DNA of 64,000 nt from Pseudomaricurvus sp033283175 (lineage in GTDB: Bacteria; Pseudomonadota; Gammaproteobacteria; Pseudomonadales; Cellvibrionaceae), in assembly GCA_033283175.1 (NCBI GenBank), contig JAWMQM010000001.1, positions 806,001 to 870,000 on the forward strand, read 5' to 3'. Shown here piece by piece: positions 1 through 8,551 of the stretch. Each line of letters opens with the position of its first letter. The stretch's first letter is position 1. The position numbers were made by a program, and so were the translations under genes. Under the pieces are notes generated by a model, which had not been told where the DNA came from, searched no databases, and saw nothing but the letters and a program-made list of their open reading frames with translations.

Positions 1-22
1 TGGTTTTGCTGCACGACACACC

Positions 23-1261
23 GTGTCAGGGATGCAGCAATCACCATCAACACCACGGAATTCCGGCACTCCCGCCATGCTGCAACAGCCCACCATGCTG
101 CAACAGATAGCCCAGACCCTCTTCCGTCTGCTCCAGACTCCCCTGTTTGTTGCCGGTTTGTCGGCCCTGCTCTGCCTGCTGCTGAGCACCTCATTGTCCG
201 AGCAGCAACACCGCGCCCGCCTCGATGAGCGCAGTGCCCATTACGGCCAGGCGCTGGCCGACCTGGCCGCCAAGCAAGCCACCGACGCCACCCTCAACCA
301 CGATCTGGTGAGCCTGCAGGTCACCGTCAGCGACGTAGCCCGCAACCCCGACATCCTCAGCGCCACCATCCACGATGTAGAGAACCAGCTGCTGGTGCAG
401 GCCGGCAGCTCCCCCGGCAGTGGCGACTACGGCGACCGGGACTACCGCTCCTACAGCGCCCCCATAACCCTGCACGACAGCGTGGCGGGCTTTGTCACCA
501 TCACCGTCGACCATGAGCGTCTCTACACCGATACCCGCGAGAGCTGGCTGCTGGCCCTGCTCGTACTGGCCATCGCCCTGATGGTCAGCAGCGCCCTCAA
601 CCTGCGCCGTAACAGCGACGGCGATCCACAGCCTGACGGCGACACCAGCGCCGCCAACGATGAAAGCCAGCTGCCGCTGCGGGAAAGGGAGAGCGTCAGC
701 GTTTCCCTGTCCCTTTACTGCCTCAATACCGACGCCCTGCGGCAGCAGCTCAGCGCCTCGCTGCGGCAGCAGCTGTACAGTGAGCTGGAGACCCAGCTGA
801 GCGGCATCAGCTCCCTCTACGGCGGCAAGGTGGTGTTTGCCAGTGAGCAGGGACTGGAGCTGCAGTTCCAGGGGGACGACCTGGGCAGTACCGGCTTCCG
901 CGCCCTCTGTGCGGCGCAGCTGCTGCTGTGCCTGCTGCAGGAACGCAAAACCCCCGGCATGGGCATGGTGTTCAGCGGTGCGGTCTATGTGCCGGCGCGG
1001 GGACAGAACCTGCAGTCCCAGCTGCAATCGCAGAAAGAGCGCCAGGCGGTGTGGGAGTTGTTGCGGCAACAGAGCCAGCAGACCCTGCTGCTGGACGGCC
1101 AGAACTGCGCCACCTCCCAGACGCTGCAGCGCATACGCACCCGGCAGGCGCTGGTGGATGGTCACTGGTTTGTGGTGGATGGCCTGCAGCCGAGCTATGA
1201 AGGTTTGCTGAAGAAACAGCTGCAGCAACTGCAGGCCAACAAGGCGCTGCATCCGGCTTAA
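23..1261 (+). CDS. Two-TM membrane protein, possibly AhpA/YtjB-like
   Basis: Up to 412 residues. One membrane segment lies near residues 38-58 (VAGLSALLCLLLSTSLS) and a second near 175-193 (LLALLVLAIALMVSSAL), with about 115 residues between them that would face the periplasm. A roughly 215-residue C-terminal cytoplasmic part follows, rich in Leu and Gln. The TM-periplasmic-TM layout recalls the AhpA/YtjB (SMP) family, but the C-terminal half exceeds the short enterobacterial members. The start is unclear: GTG at 23 and ATGs at 32, 77 and 95 are in frame and none has a convincing ribosome binding site. Function unknown; the family link is tentative. Confidence 0.55.
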   Translation: MSGMQQSPSTPRNSGTPAMLQQPTMLQQIAQTLFRLLQTPLFVAGLSALLCLLLSTSLSEQQHRARLDERSAHYGQALADLAAKQATDATLNHDLVSLQVTVSDVARNPDILSATIHDVENQLLVQAGSSPGSGDYGDRDYRSYSAPITLHDSVAGFVTITVDHERLYTDTRESWLLALLVLAIALMVSSALNLRRNSDGDPQPDGDTSAANDESQLPLRERESVSVSLSLYCLNTDALRQQLSASLRQQLYSELETQLSGISSLYGGKVVFASEQGLELQFQGDDLGSTGFRALCAAQLLLCLLQERKTPGMGMVFSGAVYVPARGQNLQSQLQSQKERQAVWELLRQQSQQTLLLDGQNCATSQTLQRIRTRQALVDGHWFVVDGLQPSYEGLLKKQLQQLQANKALHPA

Positions 1262-1279
1262 CCGGCAGGATTCAGGTTG

Positions 1280-1489
1280 CAGGACGCTTCGCTACAGGAC
1301 GCTGGCGCTACAGGTGAAAAGAGAAACGGAATAGTGGCGCTGGCCTGAAGTCACCATCTCTGAACCACAAGATCGCCCGCAGGAGCGGGCTCCTACGGTG
1401 GACATCACATCCCGTGTAGGAGCCCGCTCCCGCGGGCGATCTTTTCTTCTGTCTTCTGTAGCGCCAGCGTCCTGTAGCGAAGCGTCCTG
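1280..1489. repeat. Nested palindrome: 34-bp perfect arms around a REP pair
   Basis: Bases 1280-1313 are the exact reverse complement of 1456-1489 (34 bp). The arms are made of the same motif as the adjoining 22-bp tandem array, so the outer palindrome comes from one inverted copy of that unit facing the array. A REP-type inverted repeat sits inside. The block lies between two convergent genes and could fold into a large cruciform or act as a bidirectional terminator. Confidence 0.85.
1369..1443. repeat. REP-type inverted pair
   Basis: Two inverted copies of an element whose outer end reads GATCGCCCGC and inner end reads GGCTCCTAC, separated by about 20 bp, with a T-run after the right copy. 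The same GTAGGAGC...GCGATC core recurs at 3824-3892, 40341-40470 and in the 50.1-50.6 kb repeats, defining a dispersed REP family in this genome. Confidence 0.8.
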
Positions 1490-1646
1490 AATCCTGTAGC
1501 GCAGCGTCCTGAACCCTGTAGCGAAGCGTCCTGAACCCTGTAGCGAAGCGTCCTGAATCCTGTAGCGAAGCGTCCTGAACCCTGTAGCGCAGCGTCCTGA
1601 ACCCTGTAGCGAAGCGTCCTGAACCCTGTAGCGCAGCACCCTGCCC
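1473..1646. repeat. 22-bp tandem repeat array, 7 full units
   Basis: Seven head-to-tail 22-bp units of the form TGTAGCG(A/C)AGCGTCCTGAA(C/T)CC run from 1473 to 1626, followed by a degenerate partial unit ending just before the stop of the olsF-like gene at 1650. Units differ only at two positions (A/C and C/T). There are no unique spacers, so this is a simple minisatellite and not CRISPR. A partial unit (1456-1472) precedes it. Confidence 0.9.
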
Positions 1647-1649
1647 TTC

Positions 1650-3371
1650 TCACTCCCCCAAATAACGCTTGCGCTTGGCCGGCTTCAGCTTGTGCAGATC
1701 CGCCAGGAACAGGCCGTCGATACAGTCGCTGAAATCCGGGTCGACACTGAACGCCAGCAGCTGGAAGCCACCCTCTTCGAACAGCGCCGCGTACTGTTTG
1801 AACAGTACCGGCACCTTCTCACCGGCATCGCTGAACAGCCGTTGCAGGCTGGCAAAGCCCTCTTCGGCATCGAGGCCGGCATAGAATATCGCCAGCTCAC
1901 GGTGGGTCTCCGGCTCGATAAAGTAGGGCTGGCGGGCGCTGGCCAACGCCTGCGGACAGGCATAGTAGCGCTGGTAGTAATAGACCATGTGATCGATCAG
2001 GCGCTTGGGGAAACGTGCACTGATGGTGACCGGGCCGATCACATAGCGCAACTCGGGCTGGTGACGCAGGTAGGCACCGATGCCCTGCCACAGATAGTCG
2101 AGACTGCTCTTGCCCCAGTACTGCGGGTTGACGAAGCTGCGACCCAGCTCGATGCCCTGCTCCAGGAAAGGCTGAAAACCAGGCTGAAAGTTAAACAGGG
2201 AGTGGGTATAAATCCCCTGCATCCCACGTACCCGCATCAATGGAGCCATTTCCCCCAGCCGGTAGGCACCAGCCAGGGTCATGGCGTCGTAATCCCACAG
2301 CAGCAGGTGCTGATAATCGCGATCGAAATCGTCCAGGTCACGACGACTGCCAGTGCCCTCCCCCACCTTGCGGAAAGTCAGTTCCCGCAGGCGACCCAGC
2401 TCGCGCATCATCACCGGGCTGTCGGCGTAGCGGGTCAGCAGGATGCGATTGCCGTCGCGGGTCTCGCCCAGCAGCTGCATGGTGCGGCACTCCTGCAGCA
2501 GGCGGCCGCGATCCTCCGGGTGAGCGATGGTCTTTTCCGTCACAAACAGCGGCCGCTTCTTCTGGTGCCGCTTGCCCAGTTTGTAGAGGTGCTTCTTCAG
2601 CCGCTGGATCAGGGTCTTGTCGGTAAGGGAATCGGACTCCAGCGACGCTGGGGCGATAGGCTCACCGATACGAAAGTGAATCGTGGCCGAATGCTTGTTG
2701 AACATCTCCTTGGCCAACAGCATGGTACCCAGAGGCTTGAACACCATGGAGGCGCCATAGAACAGCAGCGAGTTCTTGGCCTTGATATGAATCGGCAGTA
2801 CCGGTGCACCGGCGCGACGCGCCAGTTTCAGGAAGCCCGGGCGCCAGCGACCGTCGCGGACACCGGAAGGACGTGCCCGCGATACCTCACCAGCGGGGAA
2901 GACAATCACAGCGGCATCCTGCTGCAGCTGCTCCAGCGCGGCACGGAAGCTCTTCAGGTTACCAGTGCCCCCCATGTTATCCAGCGGCAGCAGCAGCGAC
3001 TGCAGTGGCTCAAAGGCCATCAACATATCATTGGCGATAATTTTGACGTCCTGCCGCACCTCGCTGATCAGCCGTAGGATGGCCAAGCCATCGAGCGAGC
3101 CGATGGGGTGATTGGCGATAATCACCACCCGCCCGGTATCGGGGATATTGGCACGGTCACGATTGGAGACGGTGTAGCTGACATTGAAGTGGTCAAACAC
3201 ACAGTCAATAAACTCAATGGGATCCAGTCCGCCATGACGCAGCAGGAACTGGTTGATCTCCTGCTCGTGGGTCAGCTTGCGCAGCAGCGACACGGTAGAT
3301 CGGCGGATAACGTCGGGCTGCTGCCCAAAGGCGGGGAATCTGTCACAGACGGTCTGTTCGATGTTGATCAT
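1650..3371 (-). CDS. olsF: Bifunctional ornithine-lipid synthase-like acyltransferase
   Basis: 573 residues with two acyltransferase parts. The N-terminal half is a PlsC/OlsA-like O-acyltransferase: NHPIGSLDG (NH at 87-88, D94) is the catalytic HX5D-type motif, and FPAGEVSR near 158 the glycerophosphate-type motif. The C-terminal half (about 300-560) resembles the OlsB N-acyltransferase (GNAT fold) that links a 3-hydroxy fatty acid to ornithine. The order O-acyltransferase then N-acyltransferase and the length match OlsF, which makes ornithine lipids from ornithine in one protein at the inner membrane. It is a lone gene, convergent with the gene at 23-1261, with the 22-bp array starting at its 3' end. 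The alternative is a general hemolysin-type acyltransferase; the fusion favours OlsF. Confidence 0.75.
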   Translation of the reverse strand: MINIEQTVCDRFPAFGQQPDVIRRSTVSLLRKLTHEQEINQFLLRHGGLDPIEFIDCVFDHFNVSYTVSNRDRANIPDTGRVVIIANHPIGSLDGLAILRLISEVRQDVKIIANDMLMAFEPLQSLLLPLDNMGGTGNLKSFRAALEQLQQDAAVIVFPAGEVSRARPSGVRDGRWRPGFLKLARRAGAPVLPIHIKAKNSLLFYGASMVFKPLGTMLLAKEMFNKHSATIHFRIGEPIAPASLESDSLTDKTLIQRLKKHLYKLGKRHQKKRPLFVTEKTIAHPEDRGRLLQECRTMQLLGETRDGNRILLTRYADSPVMMRELGRLRELTFRKVGEGTGSRRDLDDFDRDYQHLLLWDYDAMTLAGAYRLGEMAPLMRVRGMQGIYTHSLFNFQPGFQPFLEQGIELGRSFVNPQYWGKSSLDYLWQGIGAYLRHQPELRYVIGPVTISARFPKRLIDHMVYYYQRYYACPQALASARQPYFIEPETHRELAIFYAGLDAEEGFASLQRLFSDAGEKVPVLFKQYAALFEEGGFQLLAFSVDPDFSDCIDGLFLADLHKLKPAKRKRYLGE

Positions 3372-4287
3372 GGGACGGCTAGCTCGGCAGGTAATTGCGA
3401 CAAAACTACTGCGAAGCTGTGACAGGGGGATGAACGGGAGGTGACAGCGAGGTTACAGGGCTGTGTATGGGGCAGTGTTTCAGAGGGCGGGTCTCTCCTG
3501 CGGGGCTCTGCTGCGAGGTACTACGTCAAGGTGTGGAGCCGCGCCATCAGGGATCCACAATTTTGCCGGGGTGCTACCTATGTATCTGATTCGCACAGGA
3601 ACCCTATTCGTCATGAATCGACTCCCTGGCTTAGAAGGGGGGACTAAATTATGTGCTGTTATTTGGGCTTTGGTTTCGCCCTGCTGGGCGAGTCACTTTT
3701 CTTTGTTTGGGCAACGAAATACCGATACAGCGGGCACACGTGAATAACCAAAAGAAAGCTCGGCGCTACGCAGGGGACCTGAAGTCCGTGCCATATTCCA
3801 GACAGATTTCAAAAACCGAAATAATCGCGCGGAGGACCGCGCTCCTACAGCGCACGATCCGGATTTCGTAGGAGCGCGGTCCTCCGCGCGATCTTTTGAA
3901 TTTAAAATAACCGTGACACTGGCACAGATTCGAACCCCGTGCGAGCTGCCTAACGGAGGGCTGCCTGTGGGGGAGAAGCGCACATGGATGTGCGCTTCAG
4001 GTCTGGGGCCAGGAGGGCCCATCAGGCCGGCCCCCGCAGACAGCCCGGAGAGAGGAGGGTCAGCTGGTGCTTTTTACCAGCTGACCAGCGAACCGGGTCG
4101 CCTTTTGAAGGACACGGATGTCCAAATGCCGCGGGCGCATGGATGCGCAGGAGCGGCCATTGGTTACCTTTTCTTTTGGGCGGGGCGACAGCAAAAGAAA
4201 AGTAACTCGCCCAGCAGGGCGAAAAACGCAGCTCAAATCCACTACAAAGTATGCAAAAACCTCAATATCCACAAAAGCCAAAACCAA
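3372..4287. other. Gene-free 0.9-kb spacer full of hairpins
   Basis: No convincing coding region. It holds a REP pair, an inverted pair of about 31-bp segments (near 3674-3711 and 4191-4230, sharing TTTCGCCCTGCTGGGCGAGT), and three small hairpins with a similar GGAT-type loop: 3975-3998 (9-bp stem GAAGCGCAC), 4110-4123 (GGACA stem) and 4135-4148 (GCGCA stem). AAGAAAAGTAA-like tracts of both polarities recur. The structure density suggests accumulated small repeats, not a gene remnant. Confidence 0.7.
3824..3892. repeat. REP pair with perfect 25-bp arms
   Basis: Bases 3824-3848 are the exact reverse complement of 3868-3892, with a 19-bp spacer. The core matches the GTAGGAGC...GCGATC family seen elsewhere in the window, with GCGCGG in place of GCCCGC in the variable middle. 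A T-run follows the right arm. Confidence 0.85.
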
Positions 4288-4312
4288 AAAGCCCGGCACA
4301 AGGCCGGGCTTT
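4288..4312 (-). terminator. Rho-independent terminator of ahpCF
   Basis: An AAAGCCCGGC stem with a short ACAA loop, read on the minus strand and followed by TTTTTGG. It lies 23 bp past the ahpF stop codon, so it should end the ahpC-ahpF transcript. Confidence 0.85.
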
Positions 4313-4334
4313 CCAGTCAGACTGACAGCAGCTG

Positions 4335-5909
4335 TCAGGCCGCCTCACTCTCCTCATCCGGCACTGAGGTGCGGATCAGGTGATCAAAGGCCCCCAGGGC
4401 GGCAGTGGCACCGGATCCCATGGAGATGATGATCTGCTTGTAGGCCGAATCCGTCACATCACCGGCGGCGAAAACGCCCTCCATGGAGGTCTGGCCACGA
4501 CCGTCGACGGTAATCTCACCGCGACCGTTGAGCTCGATATCACCCTTGAGCCACTCGGTGTTGGGTACCAGGCCAATCTGCACGAAGATACCCGCCAGCT
4601 CCAGGCTGTGCTCAGCACCACTGACCCGATCCTTGTAGTTCAGTGCCGTCACCTTGTTACCATCCCCCACCACTTCAGTGGTCTGGGCGTTGACGATAAT
4701 GTCGACGTTGGGCAGGGAGCGGGCCTTGCGCTGCAGCACTTCGTCGGCGCGCAGGGTGTCGGCAAATTCCAGCACAGTCACATGCTCCACCACACCGGCC
4801 AGGTCGATGGCCGCTTCGATGCCGGAGTTACCACCACCGATCACCGCCACCTTCTTGCCTTTAAACAGCGGGCCATCACAGTGAGGGCAGTAAGCCACGC
4901 CGCGGGCGCGGTACTCCTGCTCGCCGGGCACGTTCATGGATCTCCAGCGCGCGCCGGTAGCAAGAATCACCGAGCGGGACTTGAGCACCGCACCGCTGGC
5001 GGTCTCCACTTCGATCAGGCCGTTGCGGCGGATGTTTGCCGCCAGCTGGCCGCGCATCACATCCACATCGTAGCTGAGTACGTGGGCTTCCAGGTTGGCT
5101 GCCAGTTTCGGCCCTTCGGTCTCCTGCACGGAGATGAAGTTTTCGATAGCCATGGTATCCATCACCTGACCGCCGAAGCGCTCCGCCAGCACACCAGTGC
5201 GAATCCCCTTACGGGCGGCATAGATGGCCGCCGCAGCACCGGCCGGGCCACCGCCCACCACCAGCACATCAAAGGTCTCCTTGCCGGCCAGGGCTTCCGC
5301 CTGACGGGCTTCTGCCTTGTCATCCACCTTGGTGAGGATATCGTCCAGGGTCATACGACCTGAGGCCAGCGGCTGGCCGTTCAGGTACACCGTGGGCACC
5401 GCCATGATATTGCGGCCTTCCACTTCGCTCTGGAACAGCGCGCCATCCACCATGGTGTTACGGATGTTGGGGTTCAGTGCCGCCATCAGGTTCAGGGCCT
5501 GGACCACATCGGGGCAGTTCTGGCAACTCAGTGATACGTAGGTTTCAAATTCGTACTCCCCTTCCAGGGCCGCGATCTGAGCCAGTTGCTCAACGCTGGC
5601 CTTGGCCGGGTGACCACCGGTGTGCAGCAGTGCCAGCACCAGTGAGGTAAATTCGTGGCCCATGGGGATACCGGCAAATTCAATGCGTGGGGCCTGCCCC
5701 TCGAGGCCGATGCCCATGACCGGGGCGCGACTCTTAGCCGCTTCGCCTTTCTGCACCCGCAACTGCGGACTGAGAGAGGCCAGTTCATCTACAAAGGTTT
5801 CCAGCTCCTGGGATTTGGCACTGCTATCCGTGGCCAGGGTCAGAACCACCGGCTGCACCAGTTTCTGCAGGTAAGCTGTCAATTGCTGTTTCAGGTTCGT
5901 ATCCAACAT
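4335..5909 (-). CDS. ahpF: Alkyl hydroperoxide reductase subunit F
   Basis: 524 residues. NADH-dependent flavoprotein disulfide reductase that passes electrons to AhpC for peroxide reduction in the cytosol. The N-terminal tandem thioredoxin-fold part carries CQNC (C129/C132). The thioredoxin-reductase-like part has the FAD-binding GGGPAGAAAA near 219, redox CPHC (C341/C344), the NAD-binding GGGNSGIEAA and the C-terminal GVFAAGDVTD motif. The start is the ATG at 5909, preceded by GGAGAA; an upstream in-frame extension to 5960 has no support. It is transcribed after ahpC with a 108-bp gap containing two hairpins. All catalytic residues are present and length is normal. Confidence 0.96.
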   Translation of the reverse strand: MLDTNLKQQLTAYLQKLVQPVVLTLATDSSAKSQELETFVDELASLSPQLRVQKGEAAKSRAPVMGIGLEGQAPRIEFAGIPMGHEFTSLVLALLHTGGHPAKASVEQLAQIAALEGEYEFETYVSLSCQNCPDVVQALNLMAALNPNIRNTMVDGALFQSEVEGRNIMAVPTVYLNGQPLASGRMTLDDILTKVDDKAEARQAEALAGKETFDVLVVGGGPAGAAAAIYAARKGIRTGVLAERFGGQVMDTMAIENFISVQETEGPKLAANLEAHVLSYDVDVMRGQLAANIRRNGLIEVETASGAVLKSRSVILATGARWRSMNVPGEQEYRARGVAYCPHCDGPLFKGKKVAVIGGGNSGIEAAIDLAGVVEHVTVLEFADTLRADEVLQRKARSLPNVDIIVNAQTTEVVGDGNKVTALNYKDRVSGAEHSLELAGIFVQIGLVPNTEWLKGDIELNGRGEITVDGRGQTSMEGVFAAGDVTDSAYKQIIISMGSGATAALGAFDHLIRTSVPDEESEAA

Positions 5910-5960
5910 GATGGTTCTCCAAAAATTCAGGAAGCCGGGCCAGGCCAACGGCCATGGCAA

Positions 5961-6008
5961 ACCGGTTAGTCTTAACCGGTGAAAAGCAGCCGGGCCCGCA
6001 GGCCCGGC
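5961..6008 (-). promoter_or_regulatory. Two hairpins between ahpC and ahpF
   Basis: An ACCGGTTA stem with a 4-nt loop (5961-5980) and a GCCGGGCC stem with a CGCA loop (5989-6008) lie in the ahpC-ahpF gap. Neither has a strong T-run on the minus strand. Such structures commonly act as partial terminators or 3'-end stabilisers that give more AhpC than AhpF; that role here is inference. Confidence 0.6.
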
Positions 6009-6017
6009 GTTAGCGAC

Positions 6018-6587
6018 TTAGATCTTGCCGACCAGGTCGAGTGATGGAGCCAGGGTAGCTTCACCTTCTTTCCACTTGGCAGGACATACTTCGCCCGGGT
6101 TGGCTGCTACGTACTGGGCTGCCTTGATCTTGCGCACCAGGTCCGCCGCATCGCGACCAATACCTTCAGCAGTCACTTCCATCGCCTGGATGACACCCTC
6201 AGGGTCTACAATGAAGGTACCGCGGTCTGCCAGTCCCTGATCTTCACGCATCACTTCGAAGTTACGGGTGATAACGCCGGTAGGGTCGCCGATCATCGGG
6301 TACTGGATCTTGCCGATGGTGTCGGAGCTGTCGTGCCAGGCCTTGTGGGTGAAGTGGGTGTCGGTGGACACAGAGTAGACTTCAACGCCGCGAGCCTTCA
6401 GCTCTTCGTAGTGGTCAGCCAGGTCACCCAGTTCAGTCGGACAAACGAAGGTGAAGTCGGCGGGGTAGAAGAAGAACACGGACCACTTGCCCTTCAGGTC
6501 AGTGTCGCTGACGGTGATGAATTCGCCATTGTGGAACGCGGAGGCGGTGAATGGCTTGATTGGGGTGTTGATCAGAGAGCTGGACAT
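6018..6587 (-). CDS. ahpC: Alkyl hydroperoxide reductase subunit C (peroxiredoxin)
   Basis: 189 residues, a typical 2-Cys peroxiredoxin. The peroxidatic cysteine is C49 in the FTFVCPTE motif and the resolving cysteine is C168 in GEVCPAKW near the C-terminus. It reduces H2O2, organic peroxides and peroxynitrite and is recycled by AhpF encoded just downstream. Two in-frame ATGs exist (6593 and 6587); GAGGAA directly abuts the first but is 6 nt from the second, so 6587 is chosen, which also matches the usual SLINT.IKPF N-terminus of the family. Confidence 0.96.
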   Translation of the reverse strand: MSSSLINTPIKPFTASAFHNGEFITVSDTDLKGKWSVFFFYPADFTFVCPTELGDLADHYEELKARGVEVYSVSTDTHFTHKAWHDSSDTIGKIQYPMIGDPTGVITRNFEVMREDQGLADRGTFIVDPEGVIQAMEVTAEGIGRDAADLVRKIKAAQYVAANPGEVCPAKWKEGEATLAPSLDLVGKI

Positions 6588-6681
6588 AGTCATTTCCTCA
6601 TCAGTGGGTAGTTCAGGTTGGTTGCAAAGTGTTGTTTGCTTCGACGAGGATCAGTGTATGAAACGGCCTTCGATTAATTAA

Positions 6682-6718
6682 ATCGTTAGTCCCGCTCGTT
6701 TTTATTGGTAAAACCTAT
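6682..6718 (-). promoter_or_regulatory. Possible OxyR site upstream of ahpC
   Basis: On the minus strand the four half-sites ATAG-N7-CAAT-N7-AGCG-N7-CGAT match the OxyR consensus ATAG-N7-CTAT-N7-ATAG-N7-CTAT at 12 of 16 positions. They lie about 95-130 bp upstream of the ahpC start. Regulation of ahpC by OxyR is well known; this particular site is a weak match and an inference. I see nothing else definite in the 6588-7001 gap, which is AT-rich near 6670-6720 as expected for a promoter. Confidence 0.3.
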
Positions 6719-7001
6719 GAAACATTGCTCCTCTATCTTCCGGTTACCTCCATCGTCATCACGTCGTCAGCGGCAGCTGCCGGCGAGGCCGGGTCCTGGC
6801 CGTTAATCTCTGTACACCCCCAGGGGGCATTGGTACAGTAGCTGCATAAACGGTATGGTTATGTCCATTCAGGAAGAATATCCAATGACACGGTCGACCA
6901 GTTCGCTCCGACTAGACCAGCCCCAACACTCCCTCCCCCGCGCGCCTGAGGCGCGTCATCCGCTCTCTTTATCATCAGATTCGCAGCATCGAGAACACAC
7001 T

Positions 7002-8531
7002 ATGGTCAACGACTGGAAAAATTATCCCGCCAGTGATTTTTACGATGAGGTCCTCGACCCGTCCGGCAAACCCCGGCCGGGCTCGGAAGAGCTGTTCAAC
7101 TACCTGAAGTCCCTCTCCACCAAAGAGGTGGCGATGCGCAAGACCGCCGCCGAGCTCACCATCAAGGAGATGGGTATCAGCTTCACGGTCTACACCGACG
7201 AGGGCAATATCGACCGTGCCTGGCCGTTTGACATCATCCCGCGGGTGATCACCAAGCCACAGTGGGATCGCACGGCAGCGGGACTGAAGCAGCGCCTGGA
7301 AGCACTGAACCTGTTCATCGACGACCTCTACAACGAGCAGCGCATCATCAAGGATGGCGTGATCCCCGAGTACGTCCTCAAGCAGTCCGCCAACTACCGC
7401 AAGGAGTGTGAAGGTATGTCGCCCGCTTTTGGTGTGTGGGCGCACATTTGCGGCACTGATTTGGTGCGCGACAAGGACGGTGAGTTTTACGTGCTGGAAG
7501 ACAACCTGCGTGTGCCTTCCGGTGTCTCCTACATGCTGGAAAACCGCTCCATCATGAAACGGGTACTGCCGGAGGTGTTTGAAAAGATCGACATCGCTCC
7601 GGTAGCGGAATACCCCAGCCAGCTGTTCGAGACCCTCACCAGCCTGTCACCACGGCGGGTGAAAAAGCCGGTGATCGCGGTGCTGACCCCGGGTATCTAC
7701 AATTCCGCCTACTTTGAGCACGCCTTCCTCTCGCAGAAGATGGGTGCCGAGCTGGTGGAGGGTAACGACCTGGTGGTGCTGGAAGACGACTGCCTCTACA
7801 TGAAGACCATCGGCGGCCTGGAGCGGGTGGACGTGATCTATCGCCGCATCGACGACCTGTTCCTCGACCCGGAAGTGTTCAACAAGGAGTCAGTGCTTGG
7901 GGTCCCCGGCCTGATGCGCGCCTGGCGCGCCGGCAATGTGGCCCTGGCTAATGCCCCCGGTGCCGGGGTGGCGGACGACAAGGTGGTCTACGCCTACGTT
8001 CCCGACGTCATCAAGTACTACCTGGACCAGGACCCGTTGATCAACAACGTGGAAACCTTCCTCTGCTACGACAAGAAGCAGCGCGACTATGTACTGGCCA
8101 ACCTCGACAAGCTGGTGGTTAAGCCCGCCAACGAGTCCGGCGGCTACGGCATGCTCATTGGTCCACACTCCACCGCCAAGGAGCGCAAGAAGTTTGCTGA
8201 ACTGATCAAGGCCAACCCCCGCAACTACATCGCCCAGCCGACGCTGGCACTCTCCACTGCTCCCACCTTTATCGGCGAAGACAACGAGCCGGAACCCCGC
8301 CACCTCGACCTGCGCCCGTTTGTGTTGCAGGGCAAGAACAAGTATGTCACTACCGGCGGCCTGACCCGCGTCGCCATGCGCAAGGGCTCACTGGTGGTGA
8401 ACTCCTCCCAGGGTGGCGGCAGTAAGGACACCTGGATCGTTGATACGGAAACCAAAGCTACCGGAGCCAAAGCTGCCGGATCCAAGACCTCCGAGGCAAA
8501 AGAAACCGGCACCAAAGAGTCCGGTAAATAA
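7002..8531 (+). CDS. Circularly permuted type 2 ATP-grasp protein
   Basis: 509 residues. Recognised as the circularly permuted ATP-grasp family (DUF404/DUF407) by the FYDEV...KPRP N-terminus, YVLEDNLRVPSGVSYMLENR, VVLTPG-type segment (VIAVLTPGIYNSAYFEHAFL), DVIYRRIDDLFLDPE, VVKPANESGGYGM and the GGGSKDTWI C-terminus. ATP-grasp enzymes join a carboxylate to an amine through an acyl-phosphate; a peptide or amino-acid ligase role is predicted for this family but its substrate is unknown. The start is the ATG at 7002 (family-like VNDW.NYPASDFYDE); an open frame reaching back to 6855 lacks family similarity. After the GGG motif comes a low-complexity Lys/Ala/Thr tail. Twenty bases separate it from the alpha-E gene. 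Confidence 0.9.
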   Translation: MVNDWKNYPASDFYDEVLDPSGKPRPGSEELFNYLKSLSTKEVAMRKTAAELTIKEMGISFTVYTDEGNIDRAWPFDIIPRVITKPQWDRTAAGLKQRLEALNLFIDDLYNEQRIIKDGVIPEYVLKQSANYRKECEGMSPAFGVWAHICGTDLVRDKDGEFYVLEDNLRVPSGVSYMLENRSIMKRVLPEVFEKIDIAPVAEYPSQLFETLTSLSPRRVKKPVIAVLTPGIYNSAYFEHAFLSQKMGAELVEGNDLVVLEDDCLYMKTIGGLERVDVIYRRIDDLFLDPEVFNKESVLGVPGLMRAWRAGNVALANAPGAGVADDKVVYAYVPDVIKYYLDQDPLINNVETFLCYDKKQRDYVLANLDKLVVKPANESGGYGMLIGPHSTAKERKKFAELIKANPRNYIAQPTLALSTAPTFIGEDNEPEPRHLDLRPFVLQGKNKYVTTGGLTRVAMRKGSLVVNSSQGGGSKDTWIVDTETKATGAKAAGSKTSEAKETGTKESGK

Positions 8532-8551
8532 GGGATCAGAGAGAAACAACT

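Noticed and set aside
1473..1646. Possible CRISPR array
   Set aside because: Units are contiguous 22-bp repeats with no unique spacers, and no cas genes are nearby.
1292..1653. Two minus-strand open frames encoding repetitive peptides
   Set aside because: They are translations of the 22-bp tandem array and the REP palindrome; no ribosome binding site or family match.
3924..3940. TTCGAACC sequence resembling a tRNA T-arm on the minus strand
   Set aside because: No matching acceptor stem, anticodon arm or D-arm upstream; only the T-loop-like stretch is present.
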